Source: Smittium culicis
Lineage: Eukaryota > Kickxellomycota > Harpellomycetes > Harpellales > Legeriomycetaceae
Assembly: GCA_001970855.1 (NCBI GenBank)
Contig: LSSN01005776.1
Location: forward strand, 1 to 22,185
Length of the DNA: 22,185 bases
Direction of reading: 5' to 3'
Positions 21,230 through 22,185 of this stretch are shown here, piece after piece (the stretch's first letter is position 1; every line of letters begins with the position of its first letter). The notes beneath the pieces were generated by a model. The model was not told where the DNA came from. It saw nothing but the letters and a program-made list of their open reading frames with translations, and did no database searches. The position numbers and the translations under genes were made by a program.

Positions 21230-22008
21230 TAGAAGCTTTGAAGCGGGGCTGCCTCTGTTCTTGGACTTGCTACGGCTCTTGGATTTGTATCTTCTGGTTC
21301 AGCTATACTCTCACCAAGTTCGAGAATGTTATCTGACTAGTTTAACCAATACTGCGTTGCTAGATGTATTTAGTGAGCTCTAGGTCGTCTTCTGGCTCAA
21401 TTTAGTTTCGAAAATCTGGCTTGTGTTGTCAACGGACTTCTTGGTTTCTAGATAGAGTTTCAGTGTTTCAGTTTCAACACCCGCATCTTTTTATACCTTA
21501 TTAATCTTGAACTGATTAATGTACGTTTCCGCGTAAGCCAATAGCACCCTGACTGATCTGGAAAGCTCAATAAAACCGGAAAATGGCACCTTGAATGCAC
21601 TCGTTAGCAAAGAGGCCAATCGGCCTGATTTTGATGGATAACCTGTGATGTGCATCGTAAATGAAGATTTCAGTGTGTCTGGTTGTTCCGGATAACTTTA
21701 AATTCACTGCATGAGGATTTAATCCATAGCAGAGGTCCTAAATACGGCGGCAAAGAATTTCTTCCGACTAATATCAGACAGAGGGGATTTGAAGTAGTCA
21801 TCCTTACGGTTGGAAGAGCTTCTTGTAGCTCTTTGTAGGGTTCTATGTCGGCAAGCTGTGATATTTCTATGATTTGGGATGCTAGGTGATCCATATCCAC
21901 TGACTCCGGGACAGATACTGTCTCTGACTATGAGCATGACTCTTACAGGGCTGTAAGCCTGTTGAGGATTTTCTGAATCATTTCTTACGAAATATTAGAG
22001 TTATTCAT
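21230..22008 (-). pseudogene. gag-like first ORF of the DIRS element
   Basis: An ATG at 22008 (minus strand) opens MNNSNIS*EMIQKILNRLTAL*ESCS*SETVS, continuing into MDMDHLASQIIEISQLADIE. A frameshift near 21780 leads to SGRLASLLTSAFKVPFSGFI and YLETKKSVDNTSQIF, and the ORF ends in a basic tail RRYKSKSRSKSKNRGSP. Position, size (about 260 codons) and basic tail fit a DIRS gag, though gag sequences are poorly conserved. Eleven stops occur; each reads naturally as Gln, Arg or Trp. Confidence 0.65.
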
Positions 22009-22020
22009 AATTTTTACTTT

Positions 22021-22059
22021 ATTTAATTTAATTTAATTTAATTTAATTTAATTTAATTA
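22021..22059. repeat. (ATTTA)n tandem repeat
   Basis: About eight units of a pentamer between the gag start and the terminal repeat of the DIRS element, in its presumed 5' untranslated part. Confidence 0.95.
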
Positions 22060-22106
22060 TATAAATATCCTGATTTTATAATTAGCGAAAGAAAAGATGA
22101 GCAATT

Positions 22107-22185
22107 AATCCAAGAAAACTGAAAAAAATTTATGTCTAAATAATTTTATTTTCATTTTGTTTTTGTTAAAAAAAAAATTTTTTTT
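22107..22185 (-). repeat. DIRS inverted terminal repeat, 5' end of element, cut by window end
   Basis: Reverse complement of 18141-18220; 61 bases are identical and the outer A/T arms differ slightly (A10T8 here, A9T8 there). The window stops inside the T run, so the true end is not seen. Confidence 0.9.

Larger units (their letters stand above)
18141..22185 (-). mobile_element. DIRS-order (tyrosine recombinase) retrotransposon, disabled, running off the window
   Basis: At least 4.05 kb, read on the minus strand in the order gag, RT, RNase H, tyrosine recombinase. It is bounded by inverted, not direct, terminal repeats (18141-18220 and 22107-22185). That order and inverted termini define DIRS-type elements, which integrate by a tyrosine recombinase instead of a DDE integrase and leave no target duplication. 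All domains are recognisable, but several dozen in-frame stops and at least four frameshifts break them. Its base composition is less AT-rich than the host spacer. A methyltransferase domain, present in some DIRS elements, was not seen, nor could I identify the internal complementary region described for DIRS-1. The outer boundary on the right may lie beyond the window. Confidence 0.9.

Noticed and set aside
18306..22008. Alternative genetic code with TAA/TAG as Gln
   Set aside because: Host-type genes end at TAA with non-coding sequence beyond, TGA would have to stand for both Arg and Trp, and frameshifts are present; mutation of CAA, CAG, CGA and TGG is the simpler reading.
1..22185. tRNA, rRNA and spliceosomal RNA genes
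   Set aside because: No T-arm plus acceptor combination, conserved rRNA block or snRNA signature was found on inspection; a covariance-model search would be decisive.

Overview
The window looks like nuclear DNA of an AT-rich eukaryote with GT-AG introns. It has long gene-poor spacers, homopolymer runs, few genes and many mobile-element relics. The one gene recognised with confidence is a CCDC47/DUF1682 protein whose wording (a SDQP..KP block, GRR, FVFAV) is closer to what I remember of fungal than of animal members. Together with the extreme AT bias this suggests an early-diverging fungal or fungus-like lineage; this is an inference, not proven.

Layout. 58-2083 (+): nine-exon CCDC47-like gene of the ER membrane. 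2084-6102: gene-poor DNA holding one 193-bp MITE copy (3783-3975) and a GC-richer island near 5.15-5.44 kb. 6103-8332 (+): three-exon gene for an unrecognised, largely disordered 612-aa protein. 8958-10253: a 1.3-kb non-autonomous DNA element with ~227-bp inverted termini, each carrying three 21-bp sub-repeats. 10773-10999 (+): possible two-exon gene for a 57-aa protein. 11000-13100: very AT-rich, no gene seen. 13100-13749 (-): broken endonuclease domain of a non-LTR retrotransposon (LINE). 14701-15087 (+): possible DIRS-like gag/pol relic. 15377-15411: strong hairpin. 15893-16080 and 16150-16338: two oppositely oriented copies of the same ~190-bp MITE, one flanked on both sides by TTAA.

18141-22185 (-): a nearly complete but disabled DIRS-order retrotransposon. 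It has gag, reverse transcriptase (YVDD), RNase H and a tyrosine recombinase, bounded by inverted terminal repeats that match perfectly over 61 bases. The window ends inside one of them.

The most interesting content is mobile. The DIRS element carries several dozen in-frame stops, nearly all explicable as CAA/CAG/CGA/TGG turned into stops, next to identical termini and only a few frameshifts. The TTAA-flanked MITE family and the 1.3-kb element with 21-bp subterminal repeats look like two further families with no transposase visible in the window. No rRNA, tRNA or CRISPR array was found.
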